Shown: positions 63,968-64,000 of the stretch, one piece after another | Position numbering within the stretch: position 1 is the stretch's first letter | Layout: every line of letters starts with the position of its first letter | Assembly (NCBI GenBank): GCA_001794055.1 | Contig: MGJB01000017.1 | Coordinates: 1 to 64,000 of the forward strand | DNA from: Candidatus Yanofskybacteria bacterium RIFCSPHIGHO2_01_FULL_41_26 | Lineage (GTDB): Bacteria > Patescibacteria > Paceibacteria > 2-02-FULL-40-12 > GWA2-44-9 | Length of the DNA: 64,000 nucleotides | Direction: 5' to 3' | Position numbers and translations under genes: made by a program | Notes under the pieces: generated by a model | What the model was told of the DNA's origin: nothing | What the model saw: only the letters and a program-made list of their open reading frames with translations | Database searches by the model: none

Positions 63968-64000
63968 ATGCTTTGCTTCAGCTTATCAAGTAAAAAGTCC

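Overview
This 64 kb window looks like a chromosomal segment of a Patescibacteria / Candidate Phyla Radiation (CPR) bacterium, probably Parcubacteria-like. The evidence is tight packing with many 1-4 base or longer gene overlaps, moderately AT-rich lysine-rich coding, shortened or rearranged housekeeping proteins, no biosynthetic operons, and many small membrane or Ig-like surface proteins. TGA is an ordinary stop codon (thrS, gatB), so the code is standard. No rRNA, phage, transposase or CRISPR array was seen.

Layout. 1-8.4 kb: thrS, two membrane proteins, miaA, gatB, then a dTMP pair (a double-length ThyX-like protein and thymidylate kinase). 8.5-15.4 kb: on the minus strand secE-nusG-rplK, a small insert flanked by a duplicated rplK 3' end, gyrB followed by an atypical kinase-fold pair, and a single-chain PheRS. 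15.4-24.8 kb: an acyl-CoA-ligase-like enzyme, tRNA-Asp, an IMPDH-family enzyme, two cysteine-peptidase-fold proteins, an Ig/PKD surface protein, lipoproteins and a barrel-like secreted protein. 24.8-37.5 kb: glyS, a surface protein, recO, two micro-ORFs, a Doc-type toxin-antitoxin pair, a hydrolase, a very long ileS, argS, clpP and mpg. 37.5-46 kb: htrA, smpB, an HD hydrolase, tmRNA (ssrA), infC-rpmI-rplT, a repeat-rich stretch with three small genes, tRNA-Glu and tsaD. 46-54.3 kb: valS, prsW-like, hsp20, vanW-like, an orphan histidine kinase, tRNA-Val and two tRNA-Leu, rplS, an RluD-family gene and a LAGLIDADG endonuclease. 54.3-64 kb: a block of VirB2/TrbC-like membrane proteins and secreted partners, a solute-binding protein, a methyltransferase, a CBS protein and gyrA.

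Function. The window is dominated by translation: six aminoacyl-tRNA synthetases, gatB, tRNA modification (miaA, tsaD), four ribosomal proteins, IF3, trans-translation (smpB plus ssrA) and six tRNAs counting ssrA's tRNA-like end. Protein quality control is represented by clpP, htrA and hsp20. The cell-surface genes are mostly of unknown role.

Most notable: (1) IleRS carries a complete histidine-phosphatase (RHG) domain inside its catalytic region; (2) several families of short palindromic or low-complexity repeats lie in frame inside essential genes; (3) a 25-bp symmetric divergent promoter serves infC and a membrane gene, with infC probably starting at AUU; (4) many genes have a -10 hexamer 5-8 bases before the start codon, implying leaderless mRNAs; (5) a roughly 1 kb segment behind rplK is bounded by direct repeats of the rplK 3' end; (6) alternating inverted repeats separate three small genes at 42.6-44.3 kb; (7) PheRS is of the monomeric, mitochondrial-like form.
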